From Deltaproteobacteria bacterium (GTDB lineage Bacteria; Desulfobacterota; Desulfobacteria; C00003060; C00003106): a stretch of 34,456 nt of DNA. The notes under the pieces are model-generated. The model ran no database searches, was not told the origin of the DNA, and saw only the letters and a list, made by a program, of their open reading frames with translations. The stretch spans positions 1 through 34,456 of the forward strand of contig JAFDAE010000029.1 in NCBI GenBank assembly GCA_019314005.1, given 5' to 3'. Position numbers and translations under genes: made by a program. Shown piece by piece: positions 1-7,759 of this stretch (position 1 is its first letter; the number at the start of each line of letters is the position of its first letter).

Positions 1-531
1 AAGATAATGTTTGATCGCCAGGATATTCAATTCTGTATTCTGAATGTACTTGCCGGAGTAACGTGGAAGGAACGGCGCTGCAGGATAGATGACATTTGAC
101 GACAGTTGATCTTTTACCCATCTCTTGAGATCGCACAGCGCGGGATCCCTACCCGTGTACTTGGTAATTGCCGTGATATCGACAAAATCAAGCGCAGCCA
201 ATTGATAAAAATGTAAGATATGAGACTGTATATAATTGGCGCCCAGGATAAGGTTTCTTATCAGTCTTCCATTTTTCGGGGGGGTCACCCCATAGGCCGC
301 GTCTTGGGCCAGAATAGACGCAGTACCATGGGATACGGGACACACGCCGCATATCCTTTGTGTAATCTGCTGCGCATCTAAAGGATCACGCCCTTTTAAG
401 ATCACTTCAAAGCCCCGAAACATTTCACCCGAGCTGAATGCATTGATGACTCGATTTGAGTCTATCTCAATGCGGATTGCAAGATGGCCTTCGATCCTTG
501 TAATCGGGTCAATGGTTACTGTCTTGGACAT
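1..531 (-). CDS. [NiFe]-hydrogenase large subunit, N-terminal part (runs off the left edge)
   Basis: An open frame of 177 codons reads from ATG at 531 to the window edge with no stop. It begins MSKTVTIDPITRIEGHL, the usual N-terminal TRIEGHL motif of group 1 [NiFe]-hydrogenase large subunits, and carries the proximal metal-binding motif RICGVCPVSH at about residues 58-67. The two cysteines there ligate the Ni-Fe site in the family. The C-terminal DPCxxC motif lies outside the window, so whether the enzyme is [NiFe] or [NiFeSe] cannot be told. A Shine-Dalgarno AAGGAG sits about 7 bases before the ATG. The subgroup, small subunit and maturation genes are not visible. The family is certain; the physiological role (H2 uptake) is inferred. 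Confidence 0.93.
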   Translation of the reverse strand, partial: MSKTVTIDPITRIEGHLAIRIEIDSNRVINAFSSGEMFRGFEVILKGRDPLDAQQITQRICGVCPVSHGTASILAQDAAYGVTPPKNGRLIRNLILGANYIQSHILHFYQLAALDFVDITAITKYTGRDPALCDLKRWVKDQLSSNVIYPAAPFLPRYSGKYIQNTELNILAIKHYL

Positions 532-576
532 ACAATTACTCCTTGTCTTTGGGGTTAATACAAGTACTTATCGGGG

Positions 577-610
577 GGCCATAAAAAAATCTTTAGTGTT
601 TTTTGTGGCC
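577..610. promoter_or_regulatory. Stem-loop in the leader of the hydrogenase gene
   Basis: GGCCATAAAAAA (577-588) can pair with TTTTTTGTGGCC (599-610), giving a 12-bp stem with one G-U pair and a 10-base loop. It lies 46 bases upstream of the hydrogenase start, probably in its leader. It could be an attenuator, a terminator for upstream transcription, or only an AT-rich palindrome. Confidence 0.3.
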
Positions 611-660
611 TACCGATATCTTTAGGACATTAGAGATGTTGTATGATATTGGATACTAAG

Positions 661-692
661 GGGATCTCACAAGTTTTTCTGTACGAGATCCC
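661..692. terminator. Possible terminator hairpin between MCP and hydrogenase genes
   Basis: GGGATCTC (661-668) pairs with GAGATCCC (685-692) around a 16-base loop. A short T-rich run follows on the plus strand, but on the minus strand, the direction of the flanking genes, only a weak U tract follows. It lies about 80 bases past the end of the MCP tail, so termination of that transcript is plausible but not proven. Confidence 0.3.
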
Positions 693-774
693 TTTCTCTA
701 CGGGGTAGCGTGGAGACCTTTAAAAAATATCACGTTTTGCAAAAGTCTCATGTGGTGGTGGGCTTATATAATTT

Positions 775-960
775 TTAAAAATCAACGAAGTCCTTCTCGC
801 CCATTGGTATAATCTCCTCCGGGGAAACGGGGCCCGCTTTTTTTGCAGGCTTTGCGTCTGCGATAGATTGCGTTTTATAGGCCTTTGGTGTACGTGCGAT
901 ATTCTTTGGAGCTTGGCGATCTATGCTTACAACGTGTTTTTTATTCGGCGCCTGCCGCAT
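775..960 (-). pseudogene. Frameshifted C-terminal tail of the MCP
   Basis: This frame overlaps the last 20 bases of the MCP frame. It reads a Pro/Ala/Lys-rich linker (PKAYKTQSIADAKPAKKAG) and ends in PEEIIPMGEKDFVDF. From memory, many deltaproteobacterial MCPs end in such an acidic IPxxxxDFxDF peptide. The piece therefore looks like the original C-terminus, left out of frame by a deletion that also removed the end of the coiled coil. The ATG near 960 is probably fortuitous. Confidence 0.55.
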
Positions 961-1819
961 TTTGTTGGACCACTTTGTCCATTTCTGCTACAGCCTTGCT
1001 TACCTGTTCGATGCCCTGTGACTGCTCTCGGGAAGCCACCGCGATTTCTCCTACTAACTCTCCGACTTTTGTGGCATTTTTTGTTACCCTGCCAAAGTCT
1101 TCGTTAGTCTTTACAACAATCTCTGCTCCTCCCTTGACCTTATTGGTCGTGTCTTCTATTAGTTCTGCTGTATCCTTTGCAGCATCAGACGCTCTCAGCG
1201 CAAGGTTTCTGACCTCATCAGCCACTACCGCAAAACCTGCCCCTGCCTCTCCTGCACGAGCTGCTTCTACAGCGGCATTCAACGCAAGGAGGTTGGTTTG
1301 AAAGGCGATTTCATCAATGGTTTTATTGATTTTTGCAGTCTCATTGCTTGCCGATGATATTTCATTCATTGCATTGGTTAATTCCGCCATGGATTGGTTG
1401 GCCTCGTCGACCACCTGAGATGTTTCAGACATTAAACTGTTTGCCTGCTCTGCGTTGTCGGCATTTTGCTTTGTCATGGAGGCCATTTCTTCCAATGATG
1501 AAGAAGTCTCTTCAATGGAGGCTGCTTGCTCGGAGGATCCTTCAGCCAATGACTGGCTCGCTGAGGCAATCTGGACAGCAGCAGACGCTATATTTTCGGT
1601 GCCTGATCTCAGTCCTGTAATGTTCTGTTTTAACACAGCGCCAAGTGCATAAGATGCCCACATCGGCGCGACAACAGCAGACAATACAGTGAGTAGCAAC
1701 GGAGCCAGTAGTGCCTGATTTTGTTGCTGGATCATTACTATGAACATCACCAGCATAGGTATAGCCAACGAAGAAATGGATATAAAGAGAAGTTTTTTAC
1801 GTATGGTCACATTTTTCAT
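941..1819 (-). CDS. Methyl-accepting chemotaxis protein, short, no sensor domain, 3' end out of frame
   Basis: The frame encodes 292 aa of a chemoreceptor. Two hydrophobic segments at about residues 11-30 and 37-62 are joined by a loop of only a few polar residues (QQQNQ), so there is no periplasmic ligand-binding domain, and no clear HAMP domain follows. Residues 70-292 form the coiled-coil signalling domain, with the highly conserved hairpin tip at about 170-205 (motifs [19 protein letters not shown] and [13 protein letters not shown]) that contacts CheA/CheW. The frame stops abruptly after QQNAAGAE, where family members continue for about 30-40 more helical residues. A typical MCP tail lies immediately downstream in another frame (see 775-960). 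GGGAG precedes the start. If made, it would be a transmembrane receptor sensing membrane or cytoplasmic state. Confidence 0.88.
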   Translation of the reverse strand: MKNVTIRKKLLFISISSLAIPMLVMFIVMIQQQNQALLAPLLLTVLSAVVAPMWASYALGAVLKQNITGLRSGTENIASAAVQIASASQSLAEGSSEQAASIEETSSSLEEMASMTKQNADNAEQANSLMSETSQVVDEANQSMAELTNAMNEISSASNETAKINKTIDEIAFQTNLLALNAAVEAARAGEAGAGFAVVADEVRNLALRASDAAKDTAELIEDTTNKVKGGAEIVVKTNEDFGRVTKNATKVGELVGEIAVASREQSQGIEQVSKAVAEMDKVVQQNAAGAE

Positions 1820-1966
1820 TTTTTAGGCTCCCGTAGTAATCAAAATTGATATAGATTTTGTCTTCTTTTTCGGCAAATATTTAAAAATAGTTAAATTTTT
1901 TCCCTATCTTTTGATATTTTTATAATTTTTTTAATAGTTATCAAAATATGTTGGTTTTGTGAGAGG

Positions 1967-3322
1967 TTAGAGGGCCCGCGCCAGTTGTTTAAAATGGCGG
2001 GTCTTTTCCCATGAAAATCCATCTTGCCAACAGGGGAAAAGAGAGTTGTTATGAAAAATAGGATCTGATTCCAGATCGTAGCGCGAAGCCTTAACCGCTT
2101 TTCCCCAGAGGGGGGTATGCGGGATAGGGGAATATTCGGCAAGAATTGGTCTAACTCCGCATTGCCTTACGGTTTTAATGGAAATTTCAAGATCAGACAA
2201 GCTTTGTCCCGGAAGCCCGAAGAGAAGATATGCCCCGATTTGTTCAGGGGGAAATCCTCCTTCCTTTAGATTATGTATCGCTTGCTCAAATTCTCCATAC
2301 GCCACCTTATTGTCGAGGTTTGCCCGATTACTAAAGATCGCTGTCTCGAGACCAAGGCGAATGGTTTTAAAGCCTGTACGATAGAGAATCCGGGCGAGTT
2401 CTTTTGATATTTGTCTGACATGAAGGGCATTTGGCGTATGGAACCGCACATTGATTCCTCGTCTGATAATGCCTTGTAGTATCGGAACAATATGAGATTC
2501 AGCATCGATCAGTAGAGCATCATCGTAGAATGGGAAGTCGCTTATTCCGTATTGCTTATGCCAATAAACGATTTCTTCGATAACCCCTTCAGGTTCTCTT
2601 CGTAACATTTTAGGGCTGAGGTATCCGGAAGCGCAGTAGGCGCACCGGAAAGGGCATCCTCTTGAGCTCAGGATCGGGACATAGGGAATATGTCTTTGCA
2701 GATCAAAGGCCGGATATGGATAGGCATCGAGATTGTCAAAAGAAAATTTTTGTTGTAGGGGAGAATATTCGGTTAACCGCTTCAAGAGGCTTAGGCATGC
2801 CTCCTCCCCAGGGCCTGAAATTACATAATCTGCTCCGGAATAACGGGAAGCGTGTTCATGGCAAAGGGTGGCATAGATGCCTCCCAAAACAATAGGAATG
2901 TTTGGAAAGGATTCCTTTACAATGTTAATGACTGCAAAGACTCCAGGGTACCAGTAGGTCATCATGGACGTGACCAGTACAGCATCCGGCTTTGGCCCTT
3001 TTGTGATTAATTCTTTGAACAGATTTTCCGGCATTCCATACCTGCTGTAATTTCTCGGAACATCGTTCAGTTGTGCAGGCTTGGGCAGGGGTGTCTTAAA
3101 ATATGGTCCGCGTCCAAATCGCTGTGATATCGAGTCATGTTCAAACATTGAGGAACGTGAGAAGAATCGGTCAAGGGCATCTATATATGTTATTTTATAT
3201 CCCTGGGCCTTTAGGGTTCCTGCAATGGTGAGAAGCCCCATCGGTTTTGCCCAGAAATCGTATGCCGCAAAATCATCAATCCAAGGATTGATCAAAAGAA
3301 TATGTGGGGTGTCTTTGCTCAT
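1967..3322 (-). CDS. B12-binding-domain radical SAM protein
   Basis: The 451-aa protein has a cobalamin-binding-like Rossmann domain at about residues 7-185 (ILLINPW start; GGIYATLCHEHA and GADYVISGPGEEA in the middle). A radical SAM domain follows, with the cluster motif CPFRCAYC whose cysteines are near 223, 227 and 230. This is the COG1032 architecture, whose members use a [4Fe-4S] cluster, SAM and often cobalamin for methylations or rearrangements. The DxHxxG cobalamin lower-ligand motif is not obvious. The substrate is unknown. It precedes the MCP on the same strand by about 150 AT-rich bases, with no sign of functional linkage. The ATG at 3322 has only a weak ribosome-binding site. Confidence 0.85.
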   Translation of the reverse strand: MSKDTPHILLINPWIDDFAAYDFWAKPMGLLTIAGTLKAQGYKITYIDALDRFFSRSSMFEHDSISQRFGRGPYFKTPLPKPAQLNDVPRNYSRYGMPENLFKELITKGPKPDAVLVTSMMTYWYPGVFAVINIVKESFPNIPIVLGGIYATLCHEHASRYSGADYVISGPGEEACLSLLKRLTEYSPLQQKFSFDNLDAYPYPAFDLQRHIPYVPILSSRGCPFRCAYCASGYLSPKMLRREPEGVIEEIVYWHKQYGISDFPFYDDALLIDAESHIVPILQGIIRRGINVRFHTPNALHVRQISKELARILYRTGFKTIRLGLETAIFSNRANLDNKVAYGEFEQAIHNLKEGGFPPEQIGAYLLFGLPGQSLSDLEISIKTVRQCGVRPILAEYSPIPHTPLWGKAVKASRYDLESDPIFHNNSLFPCWQDGFSWEKTRHFKQLARAL

Positions 3323-3368
3323 TAAAAATAGCTCATAGGTAGTTGCTCAATAATCCGGGGAATTTTTG

Positions 3369-3532
3369 CACCACAGAGGCACAGAGCGCACAGAGATAGA
3401 ATGTTTTTTTGTTTGCCGGGAGACGACGGCAAACAAAAAGATATCAGCCTACGGCAATATAAAACGTTACGTTGTGACTCCCGAAGGGATAAAAAAATAA
3501 AAATCCTCTGTGTCCTCTGTGCCTCTGTGGTG
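3369..3532. repeat. Inverted repeat with CACAGAGG-type arms
   Basis: The left arm 3369-3396 (CACCACAGAGGCACAGAG...) is the near reverse complement of 3504-3532 (...CTCTGTGCCTCTGTGGTG). Inside is a perfect 13-bp stem, TTTTTGTTTGCCG (3406-3418) with CGGCAAACAAAAA (3427-3439). It fills the spacer upstream of dtd and has no coding potential. Confidence 0.7.
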
Positions 3533-3597
3533 AGTCCGAATAACTTAGCCCAAAATGGCCTTGAAGTAAAGATGGACTTCTGGTACCTAAAATGAAG

Positions 3598-3727
3598 GTA
3601 GCAGATCAGAGAATAAGGAAAACCGCTTCTCTTGGCCTACAATGCCTTTAGGAAGTGTGCGGTTATAGTCAGTGGAAATGGCTGTAGGCTTGCGTTCACC
3701 GGTTTCCCTTACTCTCTGATCTGCTAC
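3598..3727. repeat. 130-bp inverted-repeat element upstream of dtd
   Basis: Arms 3598-3625 and 3700-3727 are 28 bases each with a few mismatches (GTAGCAGATCAGAGA... against ...TCTCTGATCTGCTAC). The inner 74 bases contain a second complementary pair (GGCCTACA near 3633 with TGTAGGC near 3682), so a transcript could fold into one long structure. It may be a MITE-like repeat or a structured RNA. No second copy is present here. Confidence 0.55.
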
Positions 3728-3734
3728 GGAAAAA

Positions 3735-3758
3735 TGGCAGTTGTGCAAAGCTCTCTCA
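3735..3758. repeat. Solo end of the GAGACCTTTGCATAAC palindrome family
   Basis: TGGCAGTTGTGCAAAGCTCT closely matches the right end of the complete element at 30721-30915 (TGGCAGTTATGCAAAGGTCT). The partner end is missing, so this is probably a remnant. Confidence 0.45.
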
Positions 3759-3806
3759 GTGGTAAGTACTCAACAACTAATGACCAATGACAGATAAGAG
3801 GAACAA

Positions 3807-4238
3807 ATGCGCGCAGTAATCCAAAGGGTAACGGAAAGCTCGGTTCGGGTCAAAAACGAGGTGGTGGGCAAGATCGGAAGGGGCATGCTGGTACTGTTAG
3901 GTGTGTCAGATGATGATAAGGTCGAGGACAGCATTTATCTCTCTGAAAAAATAGTCAATCTTAGGATTTTTGAGGATGAGCATGGCAAGATGAACCGTTC
4001 ATTGGTCGACATTGGCGGGGAAATGCTTGTGGTGTCACAGTTTACCCTTTTGGCAGACTGCCGCAAAGGCCGTAGACCCTCCTTTGTTAAGGCTGCTTCG
4101 CCCGAAAAAGGGGAGGAGTTGTACCGCGATTTTAGTGACAGAGTCGCTTCTATGGGTATCCGGACGGCAAAGGGGCGTTTTGGAGCAATGATGGCTGTGT
4201 CGTTGATAAATGATGGCCCGGTTACTATAATTTTTTAG
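3807..4238 (+). CDS. dtd: D-aminoacyl-tRNA deacylase
   Basis: This 143-aa protein has the normal family length. It hydrolyses the ester bond of D-aminoacyl-tRNAs (and Gly-tRNAAla), recycling mischarged tRNA in the cytoplasm. The start [13 protein letters not shown], the SQFTLLAD motif near residues 78-85 and the C-terminal NDGPVT (Gly-Pro) motif are diagnostic, because these two loops form the chiral-proofreading active site across the dimer. An AGAGGAAC ribosome-binding site precedes the ATG. It stands alone on the plus strand, and its stop overlaps by 4 bases the convergent end of the lipoprotein gene at 4235. Confidence 0.96.
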   Translation: MRAVIQRVTESSVRVKNEVVGKIGRGMLVLLGVSDDDKVEDSIYLSEKIVNLRIFEDEHGKMNRSLVDIGGEMLVVSQFTLLADCRKGRRPSFVKAASPEKGEELYRDFSDRVASMGIRTAKGRFGAMMAVSLINDGPVTIIF

Positions 4239-5581
4239 TCGATAGTTCGGAAAAAGATAAACTTTTTCTCTCCGCTTTTTATACTTATCTCATCCAATGG
4301 GAGTTGTCTGATTAGTTCTCCCGACTTGTTTAGCAAACACACATTGAGTTTATAATTTCCAGGATCAACAATAGACCTTCCTATTCTGATCTCAGAAGGG
4401 AGTGTCTTCCAGCAGCGGAGATCAGCCCTTTCCGTCACTATGGCAGCTATGTTTCCCAGGAGTCCTGCGAAATTGCCGGCAAGATCTCCATACTCTTTCT
4501 GTGCGGCCTTCTTTGCCTCTTTGGCTGCCAAGTATTTTAGTGTGGCACGCGCGATTGCCTTGACTGCGATTCGGACTTTTCTATTTTCCAGGTTTTTTAC
4601 TGCGATTGCGGCTATGTTTTCCCCTAATTCTGTTTTAGCCGTTGTTGTGTTGCCGGTATCCAGATTGGTAGTTTTTATTAAGGAAGAACGTATATTGTAA
4701 GGCCTCAACCGATATCTCGGGAATGCAATCTTCATGATATATCCGTCAGGCATGGGCGCCACAATTGCGTCTTCTATCTTTTCCGGGGACTTGCCGTTGT
4801 AATGTATGAAATAGAGTTCGCCTTTTTGTTGTTTGTCTGAAAGGGTTAGTTCTTTGCTGCAACTATATTTCTTCTTGTATGTGTTGACTTCTGCTGACCC
4901 CATAAAATAAGCCGTGGTAAGGAGATTTTCTTTAAGAGAACTCGGAAGCGGGGTCTTATAGTTTGCCCAGTAATCTTTTACATAGATTTCTTCTGCTTTC
5001 TTGTAAGAGATAAAGGCATCGTTTAAGTCTTCCTGTGTCCCGCTGACCTCATAAAGGATCCCCATGAGAAACCGAACAAAGGCATCTTCTTTGTAGATAT
5101 TTTTCTTGTCTGCCGGATAGTAGCTATTGATAAGATTTAAATTGGAGTCCACCTTTCTTGCCTCAACCAGCGCCTCATCAATCTCGCCCGCCTGAAGATA
5201 ATTGAGAGCTAAAAAGAGGTTGAGCATAACTCCTTCGAAGTCTTCACCCTTGTATGGGGCCATGTTGTCATTAATTATAAAGGTGGCGACCTGCTTTGAT
5301 ACCGAGGTGGTAAAGAGTTCCTCTACTCTGTTTTCAGCCAGGAGAAGACTTTCAATGCTTTCCCGGTACATTCCCGCATAATGAGCAAGTGTCCCTTTGT
5401 CGGCATAGAAAAGGACTGCGTTTCTCTTTGTATATTTCTTCTTATTTTCTTCGATTAGAAGATAGGCGTTTTGATAATCACCCGCAGCTACCATCTCGTC
5501 CACCTGGTGATGGAACCGCAAGCTTGGGGCGCAGGCTGTTAGGAGAAGCAATAAAGCAACAAAGGGGACATACCTCTTCAT
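4235..5581 (-). CDS. COG3014-like lipoprotein
   Basis: The protein has about 448 aa. It opens with a lipoprotein signal peptide, [17 protein letters not shown], with the lipobox cysteine at residue 17. A longer frame reaches back to 5668, but those codons lie in the palindromic element at 5612-5774, so the ATG at 5581 is chosen. The N-terminal half is helical and TPR-like ([35 protein letters not shown]). The middle has an Ala/Lys-rich segment ([16 protein letters not shown]), and the C-terminus is beta-rich. The layout resembles COG3014, often encoded beside LpoB-like lipoproteins in proteobacteria, and the next gene upstream is LpoB-like. A role in the outer membrane or cell envelope is inferred. 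Confidence 0.75.
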   Translation of the reverse strand: MKRYVPFVALLLLLTACAPSLRFHHQVDEMVAAGDYQNAYLLIEENKKKYTKRNAVLFYADKGTLAHYAGMYRESIESLLLAENRVEELFTTSVSKQVATFIINDNMAPYKGEDFEGVMLNLFLALNYLQAGEIDEALVEARKVDSNLNLINSYYPADKKNIYKEDAFVRFLMGILYEVSGTQEDLNDAFISYKKAEEIYVKDYWANYKTPLPSSLKENLLTTAYFMGSAEVNTYKKKYSCSKELTLSDKQQKGELYFIHYNGKSPEKIEDAIVAPMPDGYIMKIAFPRYRLRPYNIRSSLIKTTNLDTGNTTTAKTELGENIAAIAVKNLENRKVRIAVKAIARATLKYLAAKEAKKAAQKEYGDLAGNFAGLLGNIAAIVTERADLRCWKTLPSEIRIGRSIVDPGNYKLNVCLLNKSGELIRQLPLDEISIKSGEKKFIFFRTID

Positions 5582-5611
5582 TACTTTCACGTAATAAGGT
5601 TTTATCATTAT

Positions 5612-5774
5612 TGATGGTCTCGTAAAAAGTCTTGAGTGTGATAAAGGATGGCTAAGTAAAAAGGTCAATATACAAGGCGTAGTAGCTTTTCAGGTATGAA
5701 GGCATACATATGGTATGTCGAATGCCTGAAAAGCTACTACGACGCAGTAGATTGGATTTTTTACGACGCCATCA
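5612..5774. mobile_element. MITE-like palindromic element, family A, copy 1
   Basis: The element is bounded by TGATGGTCTCGTAAAAAGTC on the left and the complement of TGATGGCGTCGTAAAAAATC on the right. It contains a large internal palindrome (GTAGTAGCTTTTCAGG ... CCTGAAAAGCTACTAC). A second copy lies inverted at 7503-7664 and is alignable end to end. TTAT occurs on both outer flanks and could be a target-site duplication. It begins 18 bases past the LpoB-like stop codon and encodes no protein of its own. Confidence 0.8.
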
Positions 5775-5792
5775 TTATTCAGTATCTTGTAT

Positions 5793-6413
5793 TTACCAGG
5801 CTAAATTCGGTCTTTCCACCAATTTCTTAATCTTTTTTTCACCGATCCAGACCTTTCTGTTTGTTTCCAGATCGATCAGTTCCAGATTGACCTGATAATA
5901 GATAACGTATTTCCCCTTAATCTGATCTTTGATGGTATTGATCCAACCTTGCATGGCAAAGTCCGCCCCGAGCTCTTTCCCGAATGATTTAGCTGTCTCC
6001 GGACTGGTAAAGCCCATAGTATGTTCGGTTCTTTCCTCTCGCAACTCCTGTCTTTCCTCCTTTGAAGCCACCACATCGACCATGCCGGAGTTTATAAAGG
6101 CCCTTTCCAGGTCTTTGGTAAAAAGCTGCGCATTGATGTGTTCATGGCTTCTATTCCTTACGCTTTGTACTATAACGACAGGAGGATTCCCCCGATGTTT
6201 TTGAAAAAATCTATTGAGCCACGGCTTGCTCAGACAATCATTGGTCATGGCTTCAGATACCATTCGGGAATCGGTGTCATTCCATCTACCGCTCAGGTCT
6301 ACACTCTCCTCGATATCCATACGGGTTACCTTTGGCCCGGTGGCGCATCCTATTGCCAAGGTTAATAAGCCCACAATGGCCACGAAACAGAAGAGTTTTA
6401 ATCTTTTTAGCAT
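5793..6413 (-). CDS. LpoB-like lipoprotein (penicillin-binding protein activator family)
   Basis: The protein has 206 aa. A lipoprotein signal runs through residues 1-23, with lipobox LAIGC. The body resembles the LpoB/COG3417 fold: early DLSGRWNDTDSRMVSEAM, then VVIVQSVRNRSHEHINAQ and ELGADFAMQGWI, and a conserved-looking end, LIDLETNRKVWIGEKKIKK. In enteric bacteria LpoB is an outer-membrane lipoprotein that activates PBP1b. This copy could do the same or serve a related envelope role together with the COG3014-like lipoprotein downstream. A strong AAAGGAGG ribosome-binding site fixes the start. The MITE at 5612-5774 lies between it and its probable operon partner. Confidence 0.85.
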   Translation of the reverse strand: MLKRLKLFCFVAIVGLLTLAIGCATGPKVTRMDIEESVDLSGRWNDTDSRMVSEAMTNDCLSKPWLNRFFQKHRGNPPVVIVQSVRNRSHEHINAQLFTKDLERAFINSGMVDVVASKEERQELREERTEHTMGFTSPETAKSFGKELGADFAMQGWINTIKDQIKGKYVIYYQVNLELIDLETNRKVWIGEKKIKKLVERPNLAW

Positions 6414-6574
6414 AAGTTCCTCCTTTGATTAAACAATTAGGTCGGTTAACGGGGTATAATTGCTTTTTTGTACTATATTTGATAGTAAGGCATCTGAAAG
6501 CATTACAATTTTTGCTGATCTATTATTATATAAAGAGGGAGGAACACCTGTGTCAAGGTTTTAAAACTCTGCTT

Positions 6575-7045
6575 ATGAATATCAGGTTAATTGTTGTAGG
6601 AAAGACCAAGGCGCTATATTTAACCGAAGGCATCAAAGACTATATCCAACGTCTGAAGAGGTATGGAAAGGTCGAGATGGTGGAGGTAAAAGGTGTGCCG
6701 GAACGATCGAGTCAGAACAAGGGGTATGTCTTAGACAAGGAGGCGGAACGTATTTTCTCAAAGATTGAAAAGGGGACCTTTTTAATTGTTCTTGAGCGAA
6801 CAGGACGTTTGTTATCCTCTGAAGAGCTGTCAGAGTTTTTTCGATCTTATCTCGATAGAGGTATAAGGGGGTGGACTTTTGTTATAGGCGGGCCATTAGG
6901 AATTGCACCGGCTGTAATAGAAAAGGCAGACCTCGTGCTTTCCATTTCCAAGATGACGTTTACGCACGATATGGCACGCTTGATCCTGTTGGAACAGATA
7001 TATAGGGCGATGACGATCAGTGCGGGGGTGCCGTATCACAAATAG
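6575..7045 (+). CDS. rlmH: 23S rRNA (pseudouridine1915-N3)-methyltransferase RlmH
   Basis: This SPOUT-class methyltransferase has 156 aa, the standard length. It methylates pseudouridine 1915 in helix 69 of 23S rRNA using SAM. The protein starts MNIRLIVVGKTKALYL, contains LIVLERTGRLLSSEEL and the SAM-binding knot loop VIGGPLG, and ends with FTHDMARLILLEQIYRA...PYHK, all hallmark segments. The frame is open for 50 codons upstream, but homologues begin at M(K/N)IRL, so 6575 is the start. A strong GGAGG lies about 30 bases earlier next to a 4-codon GTG mini-ORF (6550), so initiation may be indirect. The stop TAG is also the first three bases of the palindromic element at 7043. Confidence 0.96.
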   Translation: MNIRLIVVGKTKALYLTEGIKDYIQRLKRYGKVEMVEVKGVPERSSQNKGYVLDKEAERIFSKIEKGTFLIVLERTGRLLSSEELSEFFRSYLDRGIRGWTFVIGGPLGIAPAVIEKADLVLSISKMTFTHDMARLILLEQIYRAMTISAGVPYHK

Positions 7046-7190
7046 TTTCCATCCGGAAATAGCATATTTTGCCCCGATACTGCGTTCTCCGCAGGATTTC
7101 TATCCTCGACGTAGCGCGGCTACGCCTCCGGTAGAAACCTTTGTGCGGCCTTGTCTTGGGACAAAATCTACTATTTCCGAATGGAAACTA
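7043..7190. mobile_element. MITE-like palindromic element, family B, complete copy
   Basis: The ends are TAGTTTCCATCCGGAAATAG and the complement of TAGTTTCCATTCGGAAATAG. The similarity continues inward (ATTTTGCCCC against ATTTTGTCCC). The inside holds a GTAGC..GCTAC hairpin. TA occurs at both ends, as expected for IS630/mariner-type TA target duplication. The leading TAG is the stop codon of rlmH. A truncated relative lies at 19028-19121. Confidence 0.75.
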
Positions 7191-7319
7191 AGTAATTTAA
7201 CTTATGGATTGGGGAATTTCGGATTTATTTAGCGGGCATAGAGCTTTGGATGCAGCTTGTCAATAAAGTGAAAATGTGATAACGATACCAAAATTCGTCG
7301 AATTTATTCTGGGGGTGGG

Positions 7320-7505
7320 ATGAAGGATATTGATGAGCAGATTTTAAAGGTTTCCAAGGAGATTGTGGTCAAGTTTATCGAGGTGGGCCGTATTTCTCCC
7401 ACGCATTTTAGTGAGATATACAAGTTAATTTACAAGAGTATCAGGGAAGCAGTCCTGGAGCCTGAATCTGATGAATCCTTACCGTCTGAACCTGATCAGT
7501 CTTGA
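7320..7505 (+). CDS. Small conserved-type protein of unknown function
   Basis: A 61-aa acidic protein, probably helical (KEIVVKFIEVGRISPTHFSEIYKLIY), with a Glu/Ser/Pro-rich tail. The pattern of a helix followed by a VGRISP turn and a second helix recalls small Desulfobacterota proteins and the N-terminal part of Ros/MucR regulators, but the zinc-finger half is absent, so no function is assigned. A GGGGGTGGG ribosome-binding site touches the ATG. The stop TGA is formed by the first three bases of the family A element at 7503, so the original C-terminus may have been slightly longer or different. Confidence 0.6.
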   Translation: MKDIDEQILKVSKEIVVKFIEVGRISPTHFSEIYKLIYKSIREAVLEPESDESLPSEPDQS

Positions 7506-7664
7506 TGGCGTCGTAAAAAGTCCAATCTACTTCGTTGTAGTGGTTTTCCAGACACTTGACATACCATATGTATGCCTTCGTACCTGAAAAACCACTACGC
7601 CTTGTATGTTGGCCTTTTTACTTAGCCATCTTTTATCAAACTCAAGACTTTTTACGAATTCGTC
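7503..7664. mobile_element. MITE-like palindromic element, family A, copy 2
   Basis: This is the reverse-complement copy of 5612-5774. It starts TGATGGCGTCGTAAAAAGTC and ends with a more diverged terminus (GACTTTTTACGAATTCGTCA). The two copies align along their whole length. The first three bases are the stop codon of the 61-aa gene. Confidence 0.8.
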
Positions 7665-7759
7665 AGTCTTGACTTATTCCTGTTTTTTGATATGAAAAAC
7701 AATTCCTCGACGTTTTTCAGCTTGAACCGATAAAACTGATAATTTTTTAAGGATATATT

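Noticed and set aside
885..1301. 138-codon plus-strand frame opposite the MCP
   Set aside because: Composition is Ser/Ala/Thr-rich as expected for the antisense of an MCP coiled coil; no family similarity.
6425..6574. N-terminal extension of RlmH
   Set aside because: Homologues start at MNIRL; the extension is AT-rich leader sequence containing the LpoB-like gene's promoter region.
7020..7232. 70-codon plus-strand frame downstream of rlmH
   Set aside because: It lies within the palindromic element 7043-7190 and overlaps the RlmH end; no protein features.
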